From Brachionus plicatilis (Eukaryota; Rotifera; Eurotatoria; Ploima; Brachionidae), in assembly GCA_010279815.1 (NCBI GenBank), contig QEOQ01000253.1:873978-937977 (forward strand): a stretch of DNA of 64,000 nucleotides. Direction: 5' to 3'. Positions 44,496-56,300 of this stretch are shown piece by piece; positions within the stretch are counted from its first letter, which is position 1; each line of letters starts with the position of its first letter. A program made the position numbers and the translations under genes. Below the pieces are notes generated by a model that was given only the letters and a program-made list of their open reading frames with translations, made no database searches and was not told the DNA's origin.

Positions 44496-47400
44496 TGATC
44501 ATTATCTTTTATTTTGCGGAGAGGAAAAAAAAATTTTTTTTAGAAATTTAAAAAATTAAATATTTTTTATTCAAAAAATTAAATAAAATTAAAAAAATTT
44601 TTTTTTTTTTTTTTTTTATTCAAATTTATGTGATGTGTGTGTGGTAGGCGCCAACACTGTCTTAATTGGAACAATGTGAGCTAAATTTTGTTTTAGACTA
44701 CTACTTGAACACGGGTCGATTTACAAAAATGTACCCAACTCACACAACAACAACAACAACAACAACAACGACAACAATGACTAGAATACAAAGGCAAAAA
44801 TCGATAATTCAAGTTCACCTGAGAGCTTATTTGTTTAAAGCAGTAGCTATAGGAATACGATATCGATTTATTTATCGATATTAATTAGAATTTGAGCCCG
44901 TGTTAAGGCCCACTTGAGATGGCCGACCGGCTACTATTTGTGTCGAACAAATGAATTCTAAACTACATCATTGAATTAAAGACTAAACACCAATAATGAA
45001 ACAGCACCTGTCCTTGTTTGTATTCTTATCTTCTAATTAGAATAATTGCAAATCTAATTTTTGCCTAGAGATCTGTGGCGTCTAATTAAGATATCGCTTG
45101 ATTTTTTACAATTAGTCCTAGACCCAAATTGCGGCTAGCAAATTTTTTTTCCTACGCTGAATCAATAACAGGCCTTAGATTTATCTACGATTAGTCGCGC
45201 ATGCCAAAAAGACATTTGGTTCTTTTAATCCCAGCATGATTATTCTAAAAATATTTTTAAATTTAATTATCCACATCCATCATCCTTTTCTCATATTTTG
45301 TAAATATTTTTGTACCAGAAAATAATCGAAAAACAAAAGAAAAAAAATTATAGTCAAAAAATTGCTTAACAAAAATATTTTATAAAAATTCTTAATCTCA
45401 GATGCAAAAATTTTTTATCAATTTTTAACAAAATTAGAAGCTGAAACCCACCTTTGTCTAATTTACTTGTATAATTTAATTTTTTTTATTTAATAAACTC
45501 AAGGGGCGAAAGCCCAAAGATTAAACAAAAAAAAAATTCGATTGAATGATTTGAATGAAAATATTTAACAAAAAAATGGAGAATACAGCAGTTTCGAAAA
45601 ATTGAAAAATCAAAAATATTTTTGTCAACATTTTTCAAAAAAAAGGGGGCGAATTGCAAAATTTTTGAAAAAAAAACTTTTTTGAAATTTTCATATCTTT
45701 CTTACAAGCCCATAAATATTTCTCATCTTATTAAGAAAATGTTAACGCTATTAAAAATTAATTTCTTTTTTTTATATAATTTTTTATTTTTTTTTAATCT
45801 TAGCAAAGTTCTAAATTGAAGAAAAAAATGAAAAAATAAACAAAACTGTTTTGGATATTTGGAAATAAAGATAAACATACATTTAAAAAATTCTTCACGT
45901 TTTTTTTATTTTTCAATTTGGGACAAAAAAGAAGTCAAAATAAGCGTAAAAAGAAAAATTTTAAAATTTGAATAAAATGAAATGTGCCTATCTTCCCTCA
46001 AAGTAAAAAGAGATGGGTTACTTCCCTATAATCATGTTGGATAACATGGGACAAATTGTTATCTTCCTTTGTAAACCCTTAAATCTTATCCATGTTATTC
46101 AGCAAATATTTAGCCTATTGAACACATTGAAATTAAAGTCTTGTTATTTTTTTTGTTACAATTTTTCTTCAATTTACCTAAAAAATTTAATTATCATAAA
46201 ATTCAATTTATTCCCAATGTGTCAATTCCTAATTTTTTTTATTAAAAAAAAATTAAAAAATTTTTTTTTTCGATTTGAAGCGATAAATTTTGGCTATCTA
46301 TGTAGCAATTAACTTTTGAGTTCAAACTTCTACATTATTGACTCCATTGAAAAAAAATCCACCCTAATATCAAAAATTCTTCATATAGCATTTTAAATAT
46401 CTGCTACCATATTCTACGCTAATCTACAATCCTGGCTACATTCAAAAATATATCTTCTAAATAATTATTTTAGCTCGGCCTTTAATTGACAATTTTTGAG
46501 TGAGTTTTGGCTGTGTATTTTAACTATTGAACTCTGACTACACAATTCGTCATAAATCTACACTATTGACTACATCGACCTTCACCTTCGCTACATTCAA
46601 AGCAAAATAAATTAATTTTTTGCAATAAAAAAAAACTACATCAAAAATGTGAACCAAAAATGTGAAAAAAAGTTAAACTATTGTACTCCATTGACAAAGT
46701 TCTAAAATTATTACGCAGAAGTTATTACAAATTGGGTTTCTGGGCCTATGAGAGAACTAATAAAGTATGCTGTTAAAAGTCAATAAAATGTGCTTTAAAT
46801 GAAACGACGCATCCATTGATCAAACATGAAAACTGGGAGAGACTTGAAACAAACAAAAATACGTGACTTGACTTGATAAAAAGCCAACATAAAAAAAAAA
46901 AAGAAAAAAATTGATATATTGATGCTGTAGGACGGAAATTCCTACAGGCAATGAGCATAAATCAAGCTATTCTTTAGAATCAAATTAAACATGAAGATCG
47001 AAAGTCCGTTGTTTACCGGACAGTATAATAACTGACAAAAAACAAAGTTCATAAATGAATAACGACACTTTTTTTGTCTTCGAAAATTCTTCAATTTTCA
47101 ACATTCGCTTGATTGACACAGCCAGCATTAATCAAGCGTGAAGACAGTCTAATCAAAATGGCCAAGAGATAGCAATCTGTCGAACACGATTTTTTGAGCT
47201 CATTTTTTTGTTCTAGAATTTGATAGCGTTCGACCACCATGCTTTCATGAAGTCGGCAAATATTTGTCCTTACTGGCTAATACATTAAATAAATACTTAC
47301 ATTTAAATTGAAACTTTTAAAAATATGTTGTTCGCTATTTGCGATCCGGGTTTGTCTTTGTCTTCTAAAAGTCTGACTTAATCAAATGTTTAAGCATCGG

Positions 47401-49084
47401 ATTGCTCATTCATTATACTTGTCAAATATTTGAACGAAAAAATTAAAACATACAATTTTCTAAAATATAAAATTAATTAATCTTAAATTTAGATTTTTTT
47501 GAACTAAAAAAAAAAATAAAAAAAAAAATAAAATAAAAAAATCACTGGACACGGTTTAGAGTAATAGAAAAACTAAAATCTAAAGAACAACTTTAATTCC
47601 AATATTTATTGAGTCTTTTATTTGATTCATCAGTCAAAAATAAACTCGAAATGGTGTCAATCGACATAGATTTTTAATTACATTACCTAAATTGTACGAT
47701 TTCGAAAGCCCACTTTTTTTTTTTTTTTATTATTCTATAAAATGTAAATCGAGTTATTGACTTGACTATTCAATGCTCAATGTAAACAAACCTGAAGAAA
47801 CTTAACGAGCTAATTTAAATTTTGAGCTTTATTTTTAGATGATCACTTGGAAACCACAAACTTTTGTTCTATGAATAAATGCCCTCTAGTATAAATGTAA
47901 ATTAGAAGTTCTTAAAATAGTCGAATTAAAAAAAAAAAAAAAAAAAGGGCCATAAGTGATCAATAAGCGTCAATTGACTCTTGACCACATTTTAATATGC
48001 CGCTAATTGCTCTACGTGCACACATCACTTCGAGCTCTATTTTATTCTTGCTTGTTCAGTAATCTTGGTTTTTGATAAAAAAATTGTCATAAAATTTATC
48101 ATTTAAAAAAAATTCAAATAAATAATTTTAAACTAGATAAAATGAAAAAAAATTTATTAAATGAATTTTGACGAAGCAAATTTAGTGCTAAAATAAAAAA
48201 ATTCTAAAAAATTTTTTCAACATTCTATCTTTTTAGATAAAAACAATCCAACTTATCTAATATTTAAAATAAATCATTTTATAACAGTTGCTTAATTTCT
48301 AAAAGATAACAACAAAAAATTCACTAGCTTTCTCAAAAGACTTATTTAAAAGTTAAATTTTTTTTTCTCTCTGCTACAAATGGCTGACCGAGGCTGCATT
48401 TATTGTAACTTTTTATCTTCAAAATAAATTAGTTTTTTTTATCTTATCGAAATTTTCTTATTGTGATAGTTCTCGTTTATGATCTGCAATTTTAAGTTCC
48501 TTTGGTCTAAACCAGTTTGTTTGCTCAAGTTTTATCTTGGCTAAAGTTGAAAATTTGATACTAACGACTGAAATAATTGAGCCTTAATTGAGCTTTTATA
48601 TTGGTATAAATTTTGAAAAAAAAAAAGCTTTTAAAAGTATTTTCTTTTCTGTTCAAATGATCTTTTTTTTTATAGATGTAGGTAAATAGTTTAAACCTAC
48701 ATAACGAGTGAAGTACAAGGTTAGAAAAATAAAAATTGGATTAAAGGCCGTCCATGAGGAACTATACACTTAGTCTATTTGGAGAGCTATTTTTTTTGGT
48801 CAAAATTCGACTGCTTTTAAATAAAATAAAATTGAACTAAATTTTTTTAAAACTAGAAAAAAAAAAATCTATTTATCAAATTTTAAATGTTCCAATTTCG
48901 GAATCAGTAAAAAAACTCAAATATTTTCATACGGTCGTCTTTAGACTTGGAATTGTGTCACTTGTGCTCTGAAATATCTTAATTTAATAACTGGGCTGTG
49001 TGTGTGCCGAGTGACGAGGGTATTCGGAAAACCCGCAAAATGAAATAGTGAGTAGTGCAATTTTCGCTAAATAAATTCCACACC
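44496..49084. other. Long intergenic region upstream of PLK4
   Basis: 4.6 kb without a supported gene. Just upstream of PLK4 are poly-T runs (44595-44617) and a CAA repeat (about 44746-44770). Two segments near 45700-45760 and 46060-46130 look like diverged copies of each other, both giving Phe/Leu/Ile-rich frames that I reject as genes. Runs of A mark 47500-47530 and 47930-47945. No tRNA or snRNA-like sequence was recognised. Confidence 0.4.
44746..44770 (+). repeat. (CAA)n microsatellite
   Basis: About eight consecutive CAA units with a nearby CGACAACAA variant, roughly 250 bp upstream of the PLK4 start codon. The frame that reads it as a threonine run is an artefact of the repeat. Confidence 0.85.
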
Positions 49085-49317
49085 ATGTTCTTATATTTAT
49101 TGATTACAAACAATCGCTCGACCTGGAACATTAATGATTACTTGGAAAATCTACGAGTTCAATTAGATTCTAATAAACAACCGCTTTCGGGTAATCAAAA
49201 CCCGACAAATTTTCTAAAAAATTTCTAATTATTTTATTAAAATTTGAATTTATAGCAACAAAAGTAATTGTAACAATAGAACCAATAGATCGATCAACAC
49301 CAGCATTATTGAATTGA
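49085..49317 (+). CDS. Possible small two-exon gene (hypothetical)
   Basis: ATG at 49085 opens a frame ending at the donor TTTCGG|gtaatc (49190). Joining it to the acceptor ttatag| at 49255/49256 restores the frame for another 20 codons to a TGA at 49317, giving 55 residues: MFLYLLITNNRSTWNINDYL, then ENLRVQLDSNKQPLS, then ATKVIVTIEPIDRSTPALLN. The 65-bp intron is typical of the window. I do not recognise the protein. It could also be an upstream part of the THEG-repeat gene, but the phases do not connect to the exon at 49559. A chance match is possible at this length. Confidence 0.35.
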
Positions 49318-49558
49318 AGCAGTTATTTTATTTTATTTTTCTCTTTAATTAATTGTATTCTAGAAATTTGAGGTGACTTAAAATATAAACTTTTCAAAAG
49401 CTTAAAAAAAATCTGAATTAATTACATCTCGAACCTAAAAATATACAGTCTGTTGCTATGGCACTCAATTGTGTTAAATGCGAAAAAAAAGCTTAAACAG
49501 ATTTTGTTGATAAAATCCTTAAAACAATAAGCTAGCATTGTAATTAGTCTGTTCAAAG

Positions 49559-50242
49559 ATGATAGAAATTCCATCGACTAGATTGCAGTCACTATCGCAG
49601 CCAAGATTGAACCGATGCGAACATCAGCCCAGGTCATCATACACTTTAGTACCATTAGGCGCATTAAAATTTGAAACAACCAGCCGACTAGCTAGTCTTT
49701 CTTTGCCGCGGTTAAGAAATGACAACCATGTTAAAACGGGTAATTTACTTCTAAATTAATAAAAAAAAAAAAAAAAAAAAAAAAAAACACTTGACACAAA
49801 AAATTCCTCGGAGATATCGCGGTTGAACAATTCAAGCTTAAAACATCCAATTTGTTCCATTTATGTCTTAGTGCACTTGGAAAACACTTAAGGCTAGAGA
49901 ATTTAATTTTTTTGTTCGATTAAGTTTCACATTTGCCGAGTGGCATTTTGACCAATTTAATAATTTTCCTCAAAGCTTTTTTTAAAATTTATTTCAGAAT
50001 TTTCACGGTTTGGCTACGATCCGACAAATAGCTGCGTATTCAACAAGACTGCCTTGCGGGCCCAGTGTTCTGAGCATGTGAATAGTTTGGCTAGACCAAA
50101 ATTTGACTACAATGGCTACCAGTTCGCCTATCCGGTACAAAGAGAAATATCTAAGGGGGCCAAGAGCGCCACAGCTACTGAGCGAATTCTGAAATTAGCA
50201 ACGCCTAGAATTAAAAAAGACAACCATGTTAAAGAATTGTAG
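49559..50242 (+). CDS. THEG-repeat protein (sperm microtubule-associated protein 2-like)
   Basis: Two exons, 49559-49739 and 49998-50242 (phase 1), give 141 residues. The protein is built of THEG-type repeats, short units of the form R-x-x-x-LA-x-P-[KR]: STRLQSLSQPRLNRCEHQPR, TSRLASLSLPRLRNDNHVK, SEHVNSLARPKFDYNGYQF and TERILKLATPRIKKDNHVK. THEG (SPMAP2) proteins bind axonemal microtubules in sperm. Two of the repeats end in an identical (R/K)NDNHVK or KKDNHVK phrase, suggesting internal duplication. The ATG follows TTCAAAG, an acceptor-like sequence, so an upstream exon is possible. The intron starts with a very long A run (49757-49787). The gene converges with the CLK gene, whose stop lies only 87 bp further on. 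Confidence 0.7.
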
Positions 50243-50328
50243 ATCATGTGAAAAAAATTTTATTTTAAAATTTACAAACAACCAGCAATAAAAAATTTTA
50301 AAAAAATAAATAAATTTGTATAAATGAT

Positions 50329-53300
50329 CTATGGTGTTTTAGATCTTGTTTTTAGTTTAAAATCATCTTCGTGTTTTAAATGAATTGGCAGTGGATCAAA
50401 AAATGCGTGCTCCAACGCTTTGGCTAGAGATATTCTTAAAAAAAATAAAATGAAATTTTCTAGTTAATTAGATTTCTTTTTTTTCCTCTATTCACCTCTT
50501 GTCCGGGTCATACTCCAGCATATTCTCAATTAAATCTATCAAATTTTTGTGTTCCTCTTCATCGCTCAGCATATAACGCTAAAAATATACAAAATTAAAA
50601 GATATAAAATATTCATGCAGGTCTAATGAAGCTTCATCAGACAAAGATTAAAATTTTAATGCTATTTTTCTTATTTTCCGCTTTGTAATTTTCAAATGAT
50701 AGGAGAATAATTCCATTCATTAACAAGATTAGCTTGCTTATTTGTTTTGCTTAAATGAAGCAAAAAAATCAAATCTTACTCTTAATGGCTTGCAATTTTC
50801 TCGGACATATCGGCCTGCAGAGCTTCTTTCGTCCCAGTCAAGTCTTCCTCTATAAAAATACTTTGTTTTTCTTTAAGTAATTAAATCAAATAAAAAAAAA
50901 TAAAAATTTTATTTAAATTCAAAAAGCATTACCTTGTTCTCTTGGCCATTCGGTAGGGTATGGGACCTAGTATTCGTTCCATCATAGCCAAATGTTCCAT
51001 GTTGTCATGGGTCTGATTGAAAATGGTTGAAAATTAAAAAAAAAATTTCTGTTAGAAAATTACCTGAAACAGGGTAAATCCGAGATAGAGCTCGAATAGA
51101 ATGCATCCGATGCTCCAAACGTCACAAGGCTGGGACCAGCCAAGCTCGAGAATTACCTCGGGGGCTCTATAATGCCGGGTCGAAACTACTGTTGAATGAT
51201 GTTCCCAGTCGAATGTTGCTGAACCAAAATCAATGACTCGAATATGAGTATTTTTTACCACTCTTTCGTCTCTTTTCTTTGAAAAAAATAAAATAGCATT
51301 TGTTCAAAAGACATTATTTTTTCCTACCTTACGAACATTATACACAATGTCATAATCGGAATTTACAAAAAGAATATTCTCCGGTTTTAAATCGGTATGA
51401 GTTAGCTCATTATCGTGTAAAACTTCATTTTAAAAGATTTATTAGATTATTTTTTTCTATTTAGTTATGCTTACATTTGACCGCTATGCAAAGTTGATAA
51501 ATTAGATGTCTAACTTGATGAATCGGGTAAGGCACATAGTTATTTTCTTTCTGAAAGATAAATTTTTTAATCAATCTGTCACTTCGACCATAAAAATAGA
51601 CAAATTTTTTGTTTATTTTTCCAAAATTAAATCTATTTAAATGATCAAAAAATTTTTTTTTTGCTGAAAATTATACCAAAAAGTCAAAAACACTAAGTCC
51701 AAGCATCTCAAATGCAATGCAAATGTGACCGTGAAAGTCGAACCAGTCGAGAATGTGTACGCAAAGGCTTTAAATATTAAGATATTTAGGGATTTGTATA
51801 TTTTACAATTTTATATTTACTATTTCCCGATTGGATCTCGGTCTTTAATTGTTTTCAGAACATTTATTTCCAATTTAGCTGCCTCTCTATACTTATCTAC
51901 ATTTTTGATTATTTTCAAAGCGATTCTTAATCTGTCCCTAATAAAATAATGAAATTTATTTTATTTCTTCATTAATTTAATTTAAATTTTTACTCAAATG
52001 AATCTTTGACTTCAACTACTTTTCCAAAAGTGCCTTCTCCTAATGTTCTTTTGATTTTGTCTAAAAAAAAATTGCCTAAACATATATTTAAATAATTTTA
52101 TACTAATTTTACATCGACTCTTGAGCACATCACCAGGGACATAAATTAGATGGCCGTCATCATCATCTTGTATCTTTAATCGACTATAATGGCTTTTGTC
52201 ACCCTTTGAAAAAAAATTCAGCTATTAAAATTGTTGAAGAAATTTGATCATTACTCTTGATCTTGATGATTTTAAACTATCATTTGCATCAAAATCGAAT
52301 ATATTACTCAATAAGAAGGTTTTTGGATCATGGCATTTTTCTTTGGTTTTATCATTTTCTTCGACATCTTAAAGAAATTTAAAATATTCAACGATTTATT
52401 AATTAAAATGTCAAATTATTCTGATTATGTGTTTTTAGAAGAGATTTTTGAAATTTAAAATGCGTATTATTCAAAAAATTTTTTATATTAATTATTTAAT
52501 AATTGTATTTTTTTAACTAAAGTTTAAAAATATAAAAATTTATTCATTGTAAGATAAATCGTTAAAAAATTATCTTTCAATTAAAGTTTATTTAAATATT
52601 ATTTTATTTTCTAGTTATTAATCAGATTAGAAGGCACGTGACCTTAAATGTAGACTAAAAAGAAAAATATTCTACGTATTTAAAGAATTTTTAATTGAAT
52701 ATCATTTAGAAAAAAGCCTTTAAGCTAAAGTTCAAATGAAAAATATTTATTTAATCGAGATTTTCAGTAACCTGGTAAAAACGAAAAAATAAAATATACT
52801 TCATAGTTAAATTACTGATGCAAAATGCAAAGTGCGTGAGTTTAATAATTGGGGCATTTTTTATTTAGTTCTTGAATAAAATAACATGAAAAATTTGAAT
52901 ATTTATAAAAATATATTATTAATACTTAACTATTTTTAAATACAAATATTTAATCAAAAATTTCTATAGTCTATTGACATAGACGTCAGTTTATTTTTTA
53001 AGTAAATATTTTTTAAATGTATTTATTTAAAAAAATACTTTTTAGAAAAAAAGGTTAAAAATTAATAAAAAAAATAAATTTACTATACATATTAGATTAG
53101 TTTAATTTTAACACTATAAAAAATAAATATTTATAATTCAAGATCGAAGTAATAATCAATCTTTTAAAAAAATAGAATTTCATATTATTGACTGTTTTTT
53201 CAAGGCCAAATTATTTTTTGTCTTAAAAATAAAAAAATTGATAAACTAAACTCTTTTGCTAATAAATATTCATTTTGCAATTTAAAAAATTTAAAACCAA

Positions 53301-56300
53301 TTTTTATAATCAATTTGAAAAACCCGATAATCTCTAATAAACAAAATTAATTATTAGTGAATTATTGGAAAAAGTTTTTTTCAATTTTTTTTATATCAAA
53401 TTTTTTTTTACAAATTTTACGCTTTATTTAGCTTAATTTTTATAAACAAAAATAATGGATAAAGATAAGAGTAGACTAAATCAAATGGAGCAGAAACATT
53501 TTAATTATTTTTATAATGATACTTTAAAATATATTTTTGTCAAAAAAAAGATTCAAAATAAATAATTAATTCTGTAAAATTTGCTATAAAATACATTGGT
53601 AAATAAATTTTTTTTATGCCTTTGTTTTAATTTTCTGACAAATTTTGAATTTTCACATTTCAAAATCAATCTTAATCAAATAAGGACAAATTTCTCCAAA
53701 TAAACCAAACCGAACTGCTTTAGACAGTTTCATTGGAAAAATTAATTCTTTTTTTAATTTTTGATTTTAAATTAAGTTTTACGATAATTTGAAAAATATT
53801 AAAATAAATTGTTATATAAAGCCAATATAATGCGTTTGATAAAGCTTTATGATTTATTTATTTTTATTTAAGGTATAGTTCGGAAATACCCTGATATGTT
53901 TGAATGGAACTTAGTCCCTCCTTTCAGTAAAATGTTGATGAAATTTTGATGTTTTCTTGTTGGCAAAATGAAAATAATTTTACATTTTTACATTTTCAAA
54001 TTTTTAGATTTTTTGTGCAATATTTCAGAAAATAAAAAAAAAACTCTTCTAATTTATTTTAATTAGAAGAGTCAAATCAAAATTAAAAATATAAATTTTA
54101 TGAAATATTGCACAAAAAATCTAAAAATATGAAAATGTAAAAATGTAAAATTTTCTACATTTTGCCTTCTTGTTGAAGAGAAAATAGAAGAGCAATTCTT
54201 TAATAAATGAAAAAATAAAAAAAAAATAATAAGACATTATTTTCCCAAGAGTTCAAATTATTTTTTTGGAGATATCACTAGTGTCAAATGGAATGGATTT
54301 TTTTTCCTCATGATTTTGATTGAAGTTGTGGATGTCCGAATAGAATTGTTGATAATTCTCACTCTAATAATAAATTAATTATCAATTTTAGATTTTTTTT
54401 TTATTTTAGTTTATTCAATAATAATTAATTATTTTTTTAAAAACTTGATATCAATCGGCAAATAGTTTATTATAATATTATTTAAAAATGGGAATATTAT
54501 ATCTGCACAATCAATTTCTGATTAAAATAATGAAAAAAACATTCAACACAATTCGATTTCTTCTCAGCACAAAAAATTATATTTAAAAAAAAAACATTTA
54601 ACACAAAAAAATTGTAAATGAAAATAATTCTTAAAGGAAATTTTTTTCAAAACAAAAATATTTATAATAAAATAGATTTTTTTTAATTTTAAATTTTATT
54701 TAATGATATTTATAAGTGGAATTTAGGTAAATAAGGTAAATTTCGAAGCTTAAAGAAAAGAATTTAAAAAAAAATTAGTCTCTAGAAAACCATTTTTCCG
54801 CATTTTTTGCTCTACCTCTTTTAGGTTTATTGACAAATTGGTCCTTTTTTTAAACAGTTCTTTAAATGCCAATAAATGTGCACAAAATCCTAATTTAGTG
54901 CTAAAAGTATTTTTTTCAAATTTTAATTTTTGTGTTGAGAAGAAATCATTTTGTACTGAGCGTTTTGAAATTGTGTTGAATAGTTATTTTTTTGTGTTGA
55001 AAAGGGAGGCCCTTTAATTAAAAAAAAACATAAGCACTTAACACGTGAAACCTTTTAGAGTTTTCAATTTTTAAGTTTCTAACTAATATTAAATTTGGCT
55101 TATCATTTTTGCGTGAATTTTACAAAAAAATATCATATTTAGTTTAAACAATGTAAGAAAACAAAAACTTAAAATTTTCAAAATATTTTGTGAAATACTA
55201 TGAGTCACTTTTGATCCATTATCTAAAGAGTATTATAAGGATAAGAGGAAGCAAGGATATAAAAAATGTTTAGCTCTTCAACATTTCATTTTTTCTTTGA
55301 CCTTAAAAATTGTGCTATAAGTAGTTAAAATGTTAAATTTTGGAGATAATTAAAGGAATAACGGGCTTTTATCCGAGAAACTCTTAAAATAATTAGCTTA
55401 TTTGATATTTGATATGTTTTACCCATTTTAATACTAGATATAGAAATTTCAAATTTAGAGATTATTTATTTATTAATTTAAATTGTTCCAGACATATAGA
55501 CAATAAAGAAAAAAATTGAGATAATAAATAGCTTTGATAACAAAATAATAGATTATATTTAAAAACAATGAAATATGTACATGTCTACAAGGAGATTTTT
55601 AATAAAAATATGATCATTTATATACAATAGAAATACTATTAGAATGAGCAGAATATCAGTAAAGTTATTTTGAAAAGTTCTAAATTTTGATCAAAAGGTT
55701 AACTGGTTGTCCAATCTTTTTAAAAAATAGAAGGATAATTTGAGGTCATGGATATTTCAAAAAAAAAAAACATATACAAAAATTTATATTTTCTTCTTAG
55801 ATAGGGAAGAAGATCAAAGAAAAAACTGTCCTTGATATAAAATTTTATTTGAATTTAGTCATTTTGATTAATTATTTTTGAACTTTTATTGAGCGACTCC
55901 TCTTTAGGATTAAAATCAAATATAGATAACAAAAAATTAAATAAATGAAAAATAAAAAATCAAATTAAAGAAAATTTTGAAAAAAAATTTTATAGCGGTA
56001 AAAAAGAATATTTATTTCATTTTACATTGTTTTATAACCTTATTCGCTTGTGCAATATTGCAACTTAATTAAACCGAAACAAAGCTTTGGTGCATGCAAC
56101 AGCACCACATCGCCATATTAAAACATTCTTAATTAACACCATAAGGTCATAGATGTGTTTTAAATCTTGAATCTGTATCAAAATTAAAATTTTTTTCATT
56201 AAAGCTTGGGATTTTTTTCAAAAATAAAAAACAAATTAATCATTTTTTCCAATTTTTCTTTGAATTCAATTTATGGCGCTGGACCAAACATAAAATATTA

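Noticed and set aside
44666..44884. Threonine-run frame upstream of PLK4
   Set aside because: Produced by the (CAA)n microsatellite; no other support.
45622..46312. Two Phe/Leu/Ile-rich plus-strand frames as membrane proteins
   Set aside because: Hydrophobicity follows from T-rich sequence; the segments look like diverged non-coding duplicates.
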